Source: Halorubellus sp. JP-L1 (GTDB taxonomy: Archaea > Halobacteriota > Halobacteria > Halobacteriales > Natrialbaceae). From it: DNA of 64,000 bases. Of this stretch, positions 41,693 to 50,474 are shown piece after piece. The stretch is taken from assembly GCF_011440375.1 (NCBI RefSeq), contig NZ_JAAOIR010000001.1, forward strand, positions 248,001-312,000, given 5' to 3'. How positions within the stretch are numbered: the stretch's first letter is position 1; each line of letters begins with the position of its first letter. The notes under the pieces are model-generated. The model did no database searches. It had not been told where the DNA came from and saw only the letters and a list, made by a program, of their open reading frames with translations. Made by a program: the position numbers and the translations under genes.

Positions 41693-42901
41693 TCAGTCCT
41701 CGCCGTCGTCGCCGATGGGGACGCGCTCGGCGTCCGCGACGGCCTCCGCGGCCCACTCGAAGAGGCCGTCCGGTTCGAGCGCCCGGATCTGGTCGCGGCT
41801 GCCGGCGACGACGGGTTCGTCGGGGACGATCCGGTTGCAGCCGGCGTCGATCGTCGAGTCCGCGAACGTCCCGATCTCGCGGGCTCGCTCGGTGACGTCG
41901 TGCTTGTCCCAGGCGAGCAGCGGTCGGTGAACTGGGAGCGTCGTCGCGGCGTCGGTGACGGCGAGGTTCCGCGTGGTCTGACTGGACTTCTGGCCGATGG
42001 CCTCGCCGGTGACGACGCCCGCCGCCCCGGATCGCTTGGCGACGGCCTCGCCGACCGCGAGCAGGAACCGCCGGTGGCTCAGCATCCGGCCGCGGTCCAT
42101 CCCGTCGACGAGTCGCGAGACGGCGTCCCCACCCGGCACGACCCAGGTCGTCAGGTCGACGTTCGGCGCGTACCGCGAGAGGTCCCGCACCGTCTGCACG
42201 GCGCGAGCGCGATGGTCCGGGCCGCCGTAGTCCCCGAGGTCGACGTACACGGGGACGACCGGACTGCCGCGCTTCATGACCTCGAACGCGGCGACCGGCG
42301 AGTCGATGCCACCGGAGACGAGCGCGACGAGCGGCGCCTGCGTCCCCAGCGGGAGCCCGCCGACGCCCTCGACCGTCTCGGTGTAGACGAACGTCGCCTC
42401 TTCGCGGACCTCCACGCCGAACCTGACGTCCGGGTCGTCGAGGTCGACTTCGGGTTCGAACCCGTCCGACTCGGCGTCTGCGACCGCGTCCCAGATCGCC
42501 TGTCCACCCTCCCGCTGCACGTCCTCGCTGTCGAACGCGAGCGAGCGGTCGCTCCGGCGCGCGTCGACCGCGAACGCGCCCGCGTCGTACACCTCGCGAG
42601 CGGTTTCGGTGAGCGCGTCGGAGATCGCGTCCAGGTCCGACTCGACCGTCAGCGCGGGGCTCGCGGAAACGACGCCGAACGTGTCAGCGGCGGCCCGCGC
42701 GACCGCCGCCGCGTCGCCTTCGGTCGTGTGCACCCGCGGTCGCGACCACGTCAACTCCACGTCGCCCGCGAGGTCGCGGTCGTCGAGGATCGTGCGGAGG
42801 TTCTCCCCCAGCCGGTGCTCCATGTCCCGCTTGACGCCGCGCGACTTCGAGCCGAGGTCGCCGTGGCGCACCAGGACGACGTCCGCACCAGGGAGTTGCA
42901 T
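41693..42901 (-). CDS. thiI: tRNA 4-thiouridine synthase ThiI
   Basis: 402 residues. N-terminal ferredoxin-like and THUMP regions (VVLVRHGDLGSKSRGVKRDM, FVYTETVEGVGGLPLGTQ) lead into the PP-loop LVALVSGGIDSPVAAFEVMK near residue 185. It adenylates U8 of tRNA and inserts sulfur. There is no rhodanese domain, as usual in archaea, so sulfur comes from another source; Cys in DAGCNRIVPD is a candidate catalytic residue. Start ATG 42901 with CGTTTTGG on the minus strand (about 42923-42930) at leaderless distance. Confidence 0.92.
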   Translation of the reverse strand: MQLPGADVVLVRHGDLGSKSRGVKRDMEHRLGENLRTILDDRDLAGDVELTWSRPRVHTTEGDAAAVARAAADTFGVVSASPALTVESDLDAISDALTETAREVYDAGAFAVDARRSDRSLAFDSEDVQREGGQAIWDAVADAESDGFEPEVDLDDPDVRFGVEVREEATFVYTETVEGVGGLPLGTQAPLVALVSGGIDSPVAAFEVMKRGSPVVPVYVDLGDYGGPDHRARAVQTVRDLSRYAPNVDLTTWVVPGGDAVSRLVDGMDRGRMLSHRRFLLAVGEAVAKRSGAAGVVTGEAIGQKSSQTTRNLAVTDAATTLPVHRPLLAWDKHDVTERAREIGTFADSTIDAGCNRIVPDEPVVAGSRDQIRALEPDGLFEWAAEAVADAERVPIGDDGED

Positions 42902-43013
42902 TGGGAGGCCGTACTCTTCGCCCGCCAAAACGCGTGTCGGTCCGCGTCAGGCGGTCGCGCCCACCGCCCGCGCCTCACGGAAAGCACTTACCAGCCCACG
43001 GGGATGTTCCGGT

Positions 43014-43586
43014 GTGAAACGCCGCCCCCTCCTCGCCACCGGCGCGAGCACGCTCGTCGCAGTCGTCGGTCTCGCCGGCTGCCTCGACGACACGGGATCT
43101 GACCCAGGGACCGACGACGGCACAGACGGACCCACCGGGACGCTACCGGACGACACCGAGCAGCCGCCGGGAACCGGCACGGCGTCCGGGACGACCGACG
43201 GCGAGCCGACCGACGGCGGAACGACCGACGGCGAGACGACGGGCGACGCGACGACCGACGGCTGGGGGATGAACGAACCCGAACCCGACCACGAGGTCAT
43301 CGTGGCGAACAACTACGACGAAGCCGTAACGCTCAGCGTGACTGTCCGGCGACGAGAGTCCGGCGAGGTCGTCCACGAGTCCGAGCACGAACTCGACTCC
43401 GACGGCTCCGAGATGGCCTACAACCTGGCGGACGCGAACCCGGACGGCGTCGAGCCGTTCGAGGTGAGCGCCGAGTCCGACGGGAAGACCGCTGCCGAGA
43501 CCATCGAGACGAGCGCTTGCTACGGCGACGCCGCCGTGACTCGCGAGTACGACGGCGGCCTCTCCGTCGGCTACTCGATTTGCTGA
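43014..43586 (+). CDS. Tat-type lipoprotein with acidic linker
   Basis: 190 residues from GTG 43014. Signal MKRRPLLATGASTLVAVVGL ends in the lipobox LAGC, so it is anchored outside the membrane by lipid at Cys. A 65-residue linker rich in Asp, Gly, Thr and Pro follows, then a 95-residue beta-type domain starting HEVIVANNYDEAVTLSVTVR and ending with ACYGDAAVTREYDGGLSVGY and a terminal Cys. The domain is shared with the next gene 2 bases downstream. Function unknown. Confidence 0.78.
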   Translation: MKRRPLLATGASTLVAVVGLAGCLDDTGSDPGTDDGTDGPTGTLPDDTEQPPGTGTASGTTDGEPTDGGTTDGETTGDATTDGWGMNEPEPDHEVIVANNYDEAVTLSVTVRRRESGEVVHESEHELDSDGSEMAYNLADANPDGVEPFEVSAESDGKTAAETIETSACYGDAAVTREYDGGLSVGYSIC

Positions 43587-43588
43587 CC

Positions 43589-44068
43589 ATGCACCGACGA
43601 ACGCTCCTCGGGACGGTCGGGAGTACGGTCGCGAGCGTCGGCCTCGCGGGCTGTGCCGGGGGCCTCCCCTGGGACTCCGAGTCGACGACGACCGAGTCCG
43701 GGGTCCGCGAGCCGACGACCGTCGACGGGTCGAACCGGAGCCGCCACGACGTCGAACGCGCGAGCGCGGACCACCTCCTCGTGCTCGCGAACCGGGACGA
43801 CGACCCTCATCGGGTGACGTACTCGACGACGGAACGTAGCACGGGATTGGACGTGTACACGGAACGGCGGACGATCGAACCTGGATTCGACGAGGCGGTG
43901 TACACGCTCGAGGACGCCGAGCCCCGCGGCATCCAGAGTTACGAGTGCACCCTCGAACTCGAGGACGGGTCGGCGTCGACGGTGCTCTGGACGAACCAGT
44001 GCTACGGCGACGCGACGCTCGCCGTGACCGCGGACGGCGACCTCACCGCGAGCGTCGACACCTGCTGA
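43589..44068 (+). CDS. Tat-type lipoprotein, paralogue of upstream gene
   Basis: 159 residues, ATG 43589, 2 bases after the previous stop. Twin-Arg signal MHRRTLLGTVGSTVASVGLA followed by lipobox LAGC. The mature domain, LLVLANRDDDPHRVTYSTTE to the end, aligns with the upstream lipoprotein and keeps NQCYGDATLAV and a C-terminal Cys (SVDTC), so a CYGDA-to-terminus disulfide is likely in both. Shorter linker than the paralogue. A tandem duplication in one operon; role unknown. Confidence 0.75.
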   Translation: MHRRTLLGTVGSTVASVGLAGCAGGLPWDSESTTTESGVREPTTVDGSNRSRHDVERASADHLLVLANRDDDPHRVTYSTTERSTGLDVYTERRTIEPGFDEAVYTLEDAEPRGIQSYECTLELEDGSASTVLWTNQCYGDATLAVTADGDLTASVDTC

Positions 44069-44131
44069 GGACGAGATCTGGGTCGGAGTCGCGTCGCAGT
44101 CGATCCGCCGAGCGGTCGACTCGGATCCGCC

Positions 44132-45352
44132 TCAGAACGTCGAGAGTTCGCCGTCGATGACGGCGCGCGTGACGTCCGTAACGTCAGCGAGTTCGCGGTC
44201 GACGATCGCCTCGACGTCGGCGCTGACGTCGCTGATGGCGACGCCGTCCTCCGTGATGACGTGCGCGTCGGCGACGTGGGGCTGGTCGATCGGGCGACCG
44301 ATCTGGCTGAGGAGGCGGATGCGGAGGTCGCGGATGCCGTCGACCTCGGCGACGACCGCTTCCGCGATGCGCGTCGACAGGAGGTTGTAGATCTTCCCGA
44401 TGTGGTTCACGGGGTTCTTCCCCGAGGTGGCCTCCATCGACATCGAGCGGTTCGGCGTGATGAGGCCGTTCGCGCGGTTCCCGCGGCCGACGCTGCCGTC
44501 GTCGCCCTGTTCCGCGCTCGTGCCCGTGTGCGTGAGGTAGATCGAGCCCTCGTCGAGGTCGTCCGCGGTGTTGACGTGCACGTTCACGTCGCGGTCGGTG
44601 TGCTCGTGTGCGACCTCGGTTACGAAGTCGCGGACGCCCTCGACCGCGGTCGCGTACTCCTCGAGGTCAGCGACGTACGAGTCCACCATCGCCGCCGCGA
44701 CCGTGATGTCGATGACGTCGCCCTCGCGCTTCCCCATGATCTTCACGTCCTGGCCGAGTTCGGGGTTCGTGTCGTGGTACTCGCCGTTCAGGCGCTGCTC
44801 GGCCTCCTCGACGATGGTCTCGGTCTCGGTGAGGGGCGCGTGTCCGACCCCGAAGCTCGTGTCGTTCGCCATCGGGACGGTCGCGCCGTCCTCGCCGAAG
44901 ACCTCCTGGAGGTCGCCGCTGCCCTCGCCGAGTTTCACGTCGACGACGACGTCCGTGCCGAACTCGAGTTCCGGGAAGTGCTCGTCGATGTAGCTGCGAG
45001 CCGCGTCGAGCGCCACCGGCTCGGTCGGGATGTGGAGGACCTCACCGTTCTCGATCTCGTACTCCTTCGTCGCGCGACCGACGATGAGAACGTAGATGGG
45101 TTCGATGACCTCGCCGCCGCCGAACGCGGGCGCGGCGTTCCCGGCGACGAGCTGGGTCTCGTCCGTGTTGTAGTGCAGTACCTTCCCCACTCGGTCGAGA
45201 TACGTCTGTGCGAGCGCCTGCGAGACGCTCTCGGCGATGCCGTCGCAGATGGAGTCCGGGTGCCCGAGGCCCTTTCGCTCGACGATCTCGACCTCCTGGT
45301 CCTCGACCGCCTGTCGGTCGATGGGTTCCACGCGAATATTGCGGTCTGTCAT
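44132..45352 (-). CDS. metK: S-adenosylmethionine synthetase, archaeal type
   Basis: 406 residues, the archaeal MAT family, distinct in sequence from bacterial MetK. Motifs are [20 protein letters not shown] near the N terminus, [20 protein letters not shown] near residue 290 and [15 protein letters not shown]. Makes SAM from methionine and ATP. Start ATG 45352 with the TATA AGTTATAGAA (45378-45387, minus strand) at leaderless distance. Confidence 0.95.
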   Translation of the reverse strand: MTDRNIRVEPIDRQAVEDQEVEIVERKGLGHPDSICDGIAESVSQALAQTYLDRVGKVLHYNTDETQLVAGNAAPAFGGGEVIEPIYVLIVGRATKEYEIENGEVLHIPTEPVALDAARSYIDEHFPELEFGTDVVVDVKLGEGSGDLQEVFGEDGATVPMANDTSFGVGHAPLTETETIVEEAEQRLNGEYHDTNPELGQDVKIMGKREGDVIDITVAAAMVDSYVADLEEYATAVEGVRDFVTEVAHEHTDRDVNVHVNTADDLDEGSIYLTHTGTSAEQGDDGSVGRGNRANGLITPNRSMSMEATSGKNPVNHIGKIYNLLSTRIAEAVVAEVDGIRDLRIRLLSQIGRPIDQPHVADAHVITEDGVAISDVSADVEAIVDRELADVTDVTRAVIDGELSTF

Positions 45353-45377
45353 TACCGCAATCGTAGCCTATCACAGG

Positions 45378-45387
45378 TTCTATAACT
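45378..45387 (-). promoter_or_regulatory. TATA box for metK
   Basis: AGTTATAGAA on the minus strand is centred about 30 bases before ATG 45352. Confidence 0.6.
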
Positions 45388-45435
45388 TGCGGAAACGTCC
45401 AGTGGTCAGATCATGCCTGGGAGTAATTTTTTGGC

Positions 45436-45486
45436 GAATGTTGCCGTCTGGTGAATGTTGTCGTCTGGTGGATGTTGCGATCGGTC
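45436..45486. repeat. 17-bp tandem repeat between metK and GNAT gene
   Basis: Three 17-bp units start at 45436, 45453 and 45470. The first two, GAATGTTGYCGTCTGGT, differ at one position; the third is degenerate. It lies upstream of metK and just past the stop of the GNAT gene, next to a T6 run at 45427-45432. Confidence 0.7.
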
Positions 45487-45491
45487 GCGGG

Positions 45492-46163
45492 CTAGGTGCT
45501 GTACTCGCGGTCGGCGTGGAGCGACCCGCGACGACGCTCCCAGACGAACGCCCGCTGGTACGACACCTCGTCGACCGCCTCGAACCCCACCGTCTCGAAC
45601 GCTCGCCGAGACGGCGCGTTCTCCGCTGCCACCAGTGCGTACGCCGCCTCGACCCGGTCCGACCCCGCGAACGCGACCGCGCGCGAGAGGAGCACCGTTG
45701 CGACCCCACGCTCGCGCTCGCTCGGCGCCACGAACAGCCCCCAGAGGTACGCGCCGTCGAACCGGACCGTCGTCGAAAGCTCCGTCACCGACACCGGCCG
45801 CTCCAGGGTCACGAACACCCACCCGTGCACGGACTCCGGCGCCGAGGCGTCGCGAGCGAGGACCACGAAGTCCGACGGCGCGAGGTCCTCGAACTCCGGG
45901 CTCGGTCGAATCGAGAGTTCGCTCGCACGGACCACATCGAGCGTCACGTCGGGTGGCGTCTCGCCGGAACGCGTCGCGTCGAGTGGCATCTCGTCGACGG
46001 CTGACGGCACGTCGTCGAACTGAGCCGCTTCCTCGTCGGTCGACCCGAGTGGTCTCGCGTACACGACCATCGACGTCCTGGCGAGGCCCAGTCGCGACAG
46101 TCCGGCCGCGAGTGCACGTCCCGGCCGCGACCGCCGCAGCCGATGCAGGCCGAGGTCCACCAT
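45492..46163 (-). CDS. GNAT-family N-acetyltransferase
   Basis: 223 residues. The acetyl-CoA-binding region is LWGLFVAPSERERGVATVLL (around 150-170), a form of the RxxGxG/A loop, followed by AYALVAAENAPSRRAFETVGF. The N-terminal 60 residues, basic then acidic, do not belong to the fold. ATG 46163 is preferred; the TTG two codons upstream is unlikely. Substrate unknown, family acetylates amines including ribosomal and small-molecule targets. Confidence 0.75.
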   Translation of the reverse strand: MVDLGLHRLRRSRPGRALAAGLSRLGLARTSMVVYARPLGSTDEEAAQFDDVPSAVDEMPLDATRSGETPPDVTLDVVRASELSIRPSPEFEDLAPSDFVVLARDASAPESVHGWVFVTLERPVSVTELSTTVRFDGAYLWGLFVAPSERERGVATVLLSRAVAFAGSDRVEAAYALVAAENAPSRRAFETVGFEAVDEVSYQRAFVWERRRGSLHADREYST

Positions 46164-46266
46164 CGCTATCAAGGTCCTCGGGACGCAACCGCAATCAGTA
46201 TTCCCCCGACCGCCGGTTCTCGACCGCGCCGTCGGTCGTCGCGTCGATGGCGGGCGCGGTCGGTTC

Positions 46267-46863
46267 TCAGTCGTCCGCTGCGTCCAGCAGCAGACCGAGA
46301 TAGGACGTCCGGATCTGTTCCTCGGGATCCAGCCCGAGGTCTCGTAGAGTCCGCGCGACGCGTTCGCGTGCCCGGTCGACCTCGTCCTCGTCGCTCTCGA
46401 CCTCCGCCTCGACGAACGTCCCCAGGCCGTCGACGTCGTCGACGGTGACCGTCACGGCAGACAGCGTCCAGAACTCGCGGCGCTTCGCGACCGTCGCCGC
46501 CGGCGAGAACCCGAGCGCGTCGAACACGCGAGCCATCGTGTCGCCGTCGTCGACGCGCGTTTCGAACTCCTCGCGCGTCTTCGACGCCGCCTCGACGAGC
46601 GGACCCTTGTACGTCACCCTGGACTCGAACTCGCCGTCCGAAAGTGCGCTCGCGACCGCGTCCACGCTTGCAGGCGCGTCAGCCCCCAGGTCGGCCTCTC
46701 GGCGCACGCGCAACGCCTCGTCCGTCTCCGCGAACTCGCGATGCGGCGCGTCGTAGTACGTGTCCTCCTGGAACGCGATCCCCGACAGCGACGCGTCGCG
46801 CTCCTCCAGTCGTTCGCGGACGACGTCGTGGTCCGCCCGGACCTTCATCTCGACCTCGTACAT
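46267..46863 (-). CDS. CYTH-domain protein (class IV adenylate cyclase type)
   Basis: 198 residues. The ExExK signature is at the start (MYEVEMKVRAD), then TYYDAPHREFAETDEALRVR and TYKGPLVEAASKTREEFETR, ending with DPEEQIRTSYLGLLL. CYTH proteins bind triphosphate substrates with metal in a tunnel; archaeal members are called class IV adenylate cyclase or thiamine/tri-polyphosphatase and activity varies. Start ATG 46863 with GCTTTAGTC on the minus strand (about 46888-46896) as the leaderless promoter. Confidence 0.85.
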   Translation of the reverse strand: MYEVEMKVRADHDVVRERLEERDASLSGIAFQEDTYYDAPHREFAETDEALRVRREADLGADAPASVDAVASALSDGEFESRVTYKGPLVEAASKTREEFETRVDDGDTMARVFDALGFSPAATVAKRREFWTLSAVTVTVDDVDGLGTFVEAEVESDEDEVDRARERVARTLRDLGLDPEEQIRTSYLGLLLDAADD

Positions 46864-47000
46864 GCCGAACACGGGGTCTCGCCGGGACTAAAGCGTGGTC
46901 GTTCCACGGCGACGCGTCGCTCAGCGCTCCCGTCTCGCGGCACTCCCGCTCGCGGGTCGAAAACGTGGTTGTTAAATGCGGGTCGAGAGACGTATGTGGT

Positions 47001-47969
47001 ATGACCGAAGAAGAAGCCGAGACAGAGGACGCACCGGCCGAGGCCGACGAGGCCGACGCAGACGAGACCGAGGGCGTGCAGGACGGGGACTTCGTCAAGC
47101 TCGCCTACACCGCACGCACCGTCGAGAACGACCAGCTCGTCGACACGACCGACGCCGAGGTCGCCGAGGAGGAGGGCATCGACCAGGAGGGCGAGGAGTT
47201 CGCGCCGCGCACGATCGTCCTGGGCGAAGGCCACATCTTCGACAGCGTCGAGGACGACGTCCGCGGGAAGGAAGTCGGCGACACCGGGACCGTCGTCGTC
47301 CCCGCCGCCGAGGCGTTCGGCGAGTACGACGAGGACGACGTCCGCACGATCTCCGCAGAGAAGATCCCCGAGGACAACCGTCATCCGGGCGCGCAGGTCC
47401 AGATCGACGGCGAGGACGGCTTCGTGAACACCATCATCGGTGGGCGCGCTCGCGTCGACTTCAATCACCCGCTCGCGGGCGACGACGTCGAGTACGACTA
47501 CGAGATCGTCGACGTCGTCACGGACGAGGTCGAGAAGGCCTCGGGCCTGTTCGAGATGTTCTTCGACATCGCGCCCGAGATGTGGATCGACACGGACGAG
47601 GTCGAGGAGGAGACGATGGTCGAGCCCGACGAGGACGCGGACGAGGACGCCGAGCCCGAGTTCGAGACGGAGACCGTCGAGAAGCGCTCGCTGTACGTCG
47701 AGAGCGTCCCGCAGCTCCAGATGAACCAGCAGTGGATGTTCGGCAAGCAGCAGGTCGCTCAGCAGATCATGAGTCACGTCGACGTCGACCGCGTGGTCGT
47801 CCAGGAGATCATCGACGGCGGCGGTATGGGCGGCATGATGGGTGGCATGGGCGGCATGATGGGTGGCATGGGCGGCGGCGAGGGCGCTGACGCCGAGGCC
47901 GTCGAGGAAGCGCTCGAGGAAGCCGACGTGGACGCCGACGAGATCGCCGCGGAACTCGACGACGAGTAA
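47001..47969 (+). CDS. FKBP-type peptidyl-prolyl isomerase with GGM tail
   Basis: 322 residues. SlyD-like FKBP: GDFVKLAYTARTVENDQLVD, the IF insert with RTIVLGEGHIFDSVEDDVRG, then VVPAAEAFGEYDEDDVRTIS, and VDFNHPLAGDDVEYDYEIVD. A 40-residue acidic start and a C-terminal extension of 130 residues (VPQLQMNQQWMFGKQQVAQQ) follow. Near residue 275 is a tract of GGM repeats (47823-47882) like the C-terminal tail of archaeal thermosomes, then a UBA-like end, AVEEALEEADVDADEIAAEL. ATG 47001 with GTTGTTAAATGC upstream. Confidence 0.9.
   Translation: MTEEEAETEDAPAEADEADADETEGVQDGDFVKLAYTARTVENDQLVDTTDAEVAEEEGIDQEGEEFAPRTIVLGEGHIFDSVEDDVRGKEVGDTGTVVVPAAEAFGEYDEDDVRTISAEKIPEDNRHPGAQVQIDGEDGFVNTIIGGRARVDFNHPLAGDDVEYDYEIVDVVTDEVEKASGLFEMFFDIAPEMWIDTDEVEEETMVEPDEDADEDAEPEFETETVEKRSLYVESVPQLQMNQQWMFGKQQVAQQIMSHVDVDRVVVQEIIDGGGMGGMMGGMGGMMGGMGGGEGADAEAVEEALEEADVDADEIAAELDDE
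47826..47879 (+). repeat. 21-bp repeat coding GGM tract in FKBP gene
   Basis: Two copies of a 21-bp unit beginning ATGGGCGGCATGATGG and part of a third. They encode the pattern MGGMMGG repeated, in frame. Confidence 0.75.
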
Positions 47970-47980
47970 CGCCGTCCTCC

Positions 47981-47994
47981 GTTTTTCGTTTTCC
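47981..47994 (+). terminator. T-rich terminator after FKBP gene
   Basis: GTTTTTCGTTTTCC begins 12 bases after the FKBP stop codon; paired T-tracts of this kind are typical archaeal termination signals. Confidence 0.5.
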
Positions 47995-48087
47995 GTCCGC
48001 CAGTAGCGACGCACGACGTCCACGAGTGCGGACGCTCCGTCGTTCGATTCCAGAACGCTTTCGGGCGACGGTGGCGACGCGATCTGC

Positions 48088-48393
48088 ATGGACGCACAGG
48101 ACCGCGTACGCGAGTTCCACGACGAACACGACATGGACGGCGAACCCGAGTACCAACTCCTGGACCTGGCGGCCGAGGTCGGTGAACTCGCGGCCGACGC
48201 GTGTGACGCGACCGAGTACGGCGTCGGCGACGGCGACGTGGACGTCGCCCGGGACGAGGTCGGGGACGCGTTGTTCAGCCTGCTGTCGTTCGCGAACTCG
48301 CTCGACGTGGACGCGGACGCCGCGCTCGACGAAGCGCTCGCGAAGTACGAACGACGCATCGAGGAGACGGGCGACCCGAGCTCCGGCGACTGA
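48088..48393 (+). CDS. MazG-like nucleotide pyrophosphohydrolase
   Basis: 101 residues, all-alpha NTP pyrophosphohydrolase superfamily. Metal motif EVGELAADACDA (ExxE-like) and DVARDEVGDALFSLLSF (ExxD) are both present. Such enzymes clear non-canonical or excess dNTPs. ATG 48088; the length matches single-domain MazG-like proteins. Convergent with the reductase gene, 27 bases apart. Confidence 0.8.
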   Translation: MDAQDRVREFHDEHDMDGEPEYQLLDLAAEVGELAADACDATEYGVGDGDVDVARDEVGDALFSLLSFANSLDVDADAALDEALAKYERRIEETGDPSSGD

Positions 48394-48420
48394 CGTCCCG
48401 TCGACGGCCCGAGTCCCGCC

Positions 48421-49653
48421 TCAGCTCCGGTACCAGTCGCGGGCGGTCGACGCGAGGATCGAGATGTCTTCGAGCTTCAGCATCCGCAGCATGTCGATCG
48501 GGTTGCCGGCGTTCACCGAGTCCAGTCGTTCCTTGGAGTACCGGTGCAGGTCGCCGATGAGCGCGTCGTAGCGGTCATCCGATGCCCGGTAGAGCATCTC
48601 CGTCATGAACAGTCGCGTCTTCACCTTCGGCGCGACGCGCCCGTGCCAGAGCTCGTCGTACACCCGCATCTGGTCCGCGGTCGTGTCGCGGTCGCTATCC
48701 GTGAGCGCCCGGTCCGCGGTCGCGGCGGCGACCCGGCCCGACCGCATGCACTTGTCGATGCCCTCGCCCCAGAGCGGGTCCACCGTCGGGACGGTGTCGC
48801 CGATCGCCATGAAGTTGTCCGTGCTCATGCGATCGGGGAGTTGGACGTGCGCCGAGCCCCGGTGCTGTTTGCCCTCGAGCTTGACGGCGTCCTCGAAGCG
48901 CGGGTCGGTGTCCACCCAGTACTGGAGGTAGTCGTCGATCGTGAATCCGGACTTCGAGTTCTTCCGGTGACTCGAGTTCTGGATGTAACAAACGCCGACC
49001 TTCGCCGTGTCCGCGCCCGTGTGAAAGATCCACGAGTACCCGCCGGGAGCGATGTCGTGGTCGAGCCGGAGCATCATCGCGTCCGTCAGGTCCGCGTAGC
49101 CCTCGGCGTCCACGTTCACGTTCTCGTACTCGAACTCGATACCGATCGCTTGCTTCTCGCGCTTCAGGCTGCAGACGTCGAGCGCCTTCGCGAGCGGTGC
49201 CGCGGGCCCGGTGGCGTCGATGACGATGTCGGCGTACACCTCCTCGTCGCCGTTGTACGTGACGCCGACGCACTCGCCGCCTTCGGTGATGGGCTTGGAT
49301 ACTCGCGCGTCGAACCGATACTCGGCGCCGTCGGCGACGGCCTCGTCCACCAGCCAGTTCTTGAAGTCCGCGAACTCCAGGACGGCGCCGGGCTGGTGGC
49401 GGCGATAGTGCTCGTTCGGCGACTCAAGGATCACGTCGTCCGTGAAGTTCATCACGACCTCGTCGGGGACGTTGAACGATGCCATCGTCGACGGGAACGT
49501 CCCGGCGGTCGACTTGTTGCTCCGGCTCGGGAACTCGTCCTCGTTCTCGGTCTCGAGGACGACCACGTCGTATCCGCGTGACGCGAGGTCTCGAGCCGCC
49601 TGCCCACCGGCGGGGCCTGCACCAGCGATAACCACGTCGTGTGTGTCTGTCAT
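48421..49653 (-). CDS. geranylgeranyl reductase family flavoprotein
   Basis: 410 residues. FAD-binding GAGPAGGQAARDLASRGYDV at the N terminus, with a conserved ATG motif (VIDATGPAAPL) and the second FAD motif DNFMAIGDTVPTVDPLWGEG (near residue 290). The pattern fits the archaeal digeranylgeranylglycerophospholipid reductase superfamily, in which haloarchaea have several paralogues that saturate isoprenoid chains of lipids, quinones or carotenoids. Start ATG 49653 is followed at once by the FAD strand. No lipid genes are adjacent, so the exact substrate is open. Confidence 0.82.
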   Translation of the reverse strand: MTDTHDVVIAGAGPAGGQAARDLASRGYDVVVLETENEDEFPSRSNKSTAGTFPSTMASFNVPDEVVMNFTDDVILESPNEHYRRHQPGAVLEFADFKNWLVDEAVADGAEYRFDARVSKPITEGGECVGVTYNGDEEVYADIVIDATGPAAPLAKALDVCSLKREKQAIGIEFEYENVNVDAEGYADLTDAMMLRLDHDIAPGGYSWIFHTGADTAKVGVCYIQNSSHRKNSKSGFTIDDYLQYWVDTDPRFEDAVKLEGKQHRGSAHVQLPDRMSTDNFMAIGDTVPTVDPLWGEGIDKCMRSGRVAAATADRALTDSDRDTTADQMRVYDELWHGRVAPKVKTRLFMTEMLYRASDDRYDALIGDLHRYSKERLDSVNAGNPIDMLRMLKLEDISILASTARDWYRS

Positions 49654-49813
49654 GATAGGGTTGGTGTCATCGAATTGGTCGATGTTCGTCGTCGTTGTCA
49701 ACCCGTTCAATTCCAGACGTGTAATTTGTGCTGGTTTCGAACGCGGACACGTCTCGCTGGCTTCCACGCACAGATCTCGGTATTCGAGGCGTTCTCCGTG
49801 CCGAAATCGGGAG

Positions 49814-50440
49814 CTACGCGATGTCGCGACTGGTGTCGATCGCGACCTCGTCCGAGAGCTCCAGTTTGATGGACTCCTTGAGGGCGGTTCCGCCGCGGAA
49901 CTTCGGGACGGTGAGGCGGTTCTCGAGCTCGCTGCCGCGGACGGCCGTCTCGAGGTCGAAGACGACGTCCGACATGTGCTTCGTCGAGGACCGATTCGGC
50001 GGCGGCGTCTGCTCTTTCATGCAGTGCATGATGGCGATCGAGCCCGTGTTCACCATGTGCGTCTGCAGTTCCGTCATGAAGTTCCGGAAGCGATTCCGGT
50101 CGCCGCGCTCGAGGACGTTCGCGGTGTCGATGATGAGGTTCGCGCCCTCGGGGAGTGCGCGGATGAGACGGTTCGCCTGATCCAGCGGTTCGCTCCCGGA
50201 GATGTCCCGGACCGTCGGCGAGCCGACGGGCGCGTTCGTCTTCTCGATCGCGTCCCGGACGGCCTGATCGGAGCGCTCCGTCGTCAGGTAGAGGCTGCCT
50301 CTGGCGGCGGTGAGTTCGTAGAGGATGAGTTCGGACTGGCTGGCCGGTTCCGCGGTGAGGGCGACGATCGTACCCGGCGGTAACCCACCGTCGAGTTTGC
50401 GGTCGAGAACCTCGATGCCCGTCTCTAGCCGACCCGCCAT
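49814..50440 (-). CDS. RAD55/KaiC-like protein with degenerate P-loop
   Basis: 208 residues, RecA-like fold. The start GIEVLDRKLDGGLPPGTIVA is typical of RAD55/KaiC-like proteins, but the P-loop reads TAEPASQSELILYEL in place of a GxxGxGK[ST]T sequence. The Walker B-like strand is GANLIIDTANVL. So nucleotide binding is doubtful. Haloarchaea have many such single-domain paralogues, probably in signalling. Start ATG 50440 lies 25 bases after the MinD-like stop, with a TATA box overlapping that stop. Confidence 0.75.
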   Translation of the reverse strand: MAGRLETGIEVLDRKLDGGLPPGTIVALTAEPASQSELILYELTAARGSLYLTTERSDQAVRDAIEKTNAPVGSPTVRDISGSEPLDQANRLIRALPEGANLIIDTANVLERGDRNRFRNFMTELQTHMVNTGSIAIMHCMKEQTPPPNRSSTKHMSDVVFDLETAVRGSELENRLTVPKFRGGTALKESIKLELSDEVAIDTSRDIA

Positions 50441-50465
50441 GTACCCCTCCGTTGGCCGTCGCTCC

Positions 50466-50474
50466 CTAAAAAGG
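50466..50474 (-). promoter_or_regulatory. TATA box overlapping the MinD-like stop codon
   Basis: CCTTTTTAG on the minus strand is centred about 29 bases before ATG 50440 and its last three bases are the TAG stop of the upstream gene. Confidence 0.5.
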
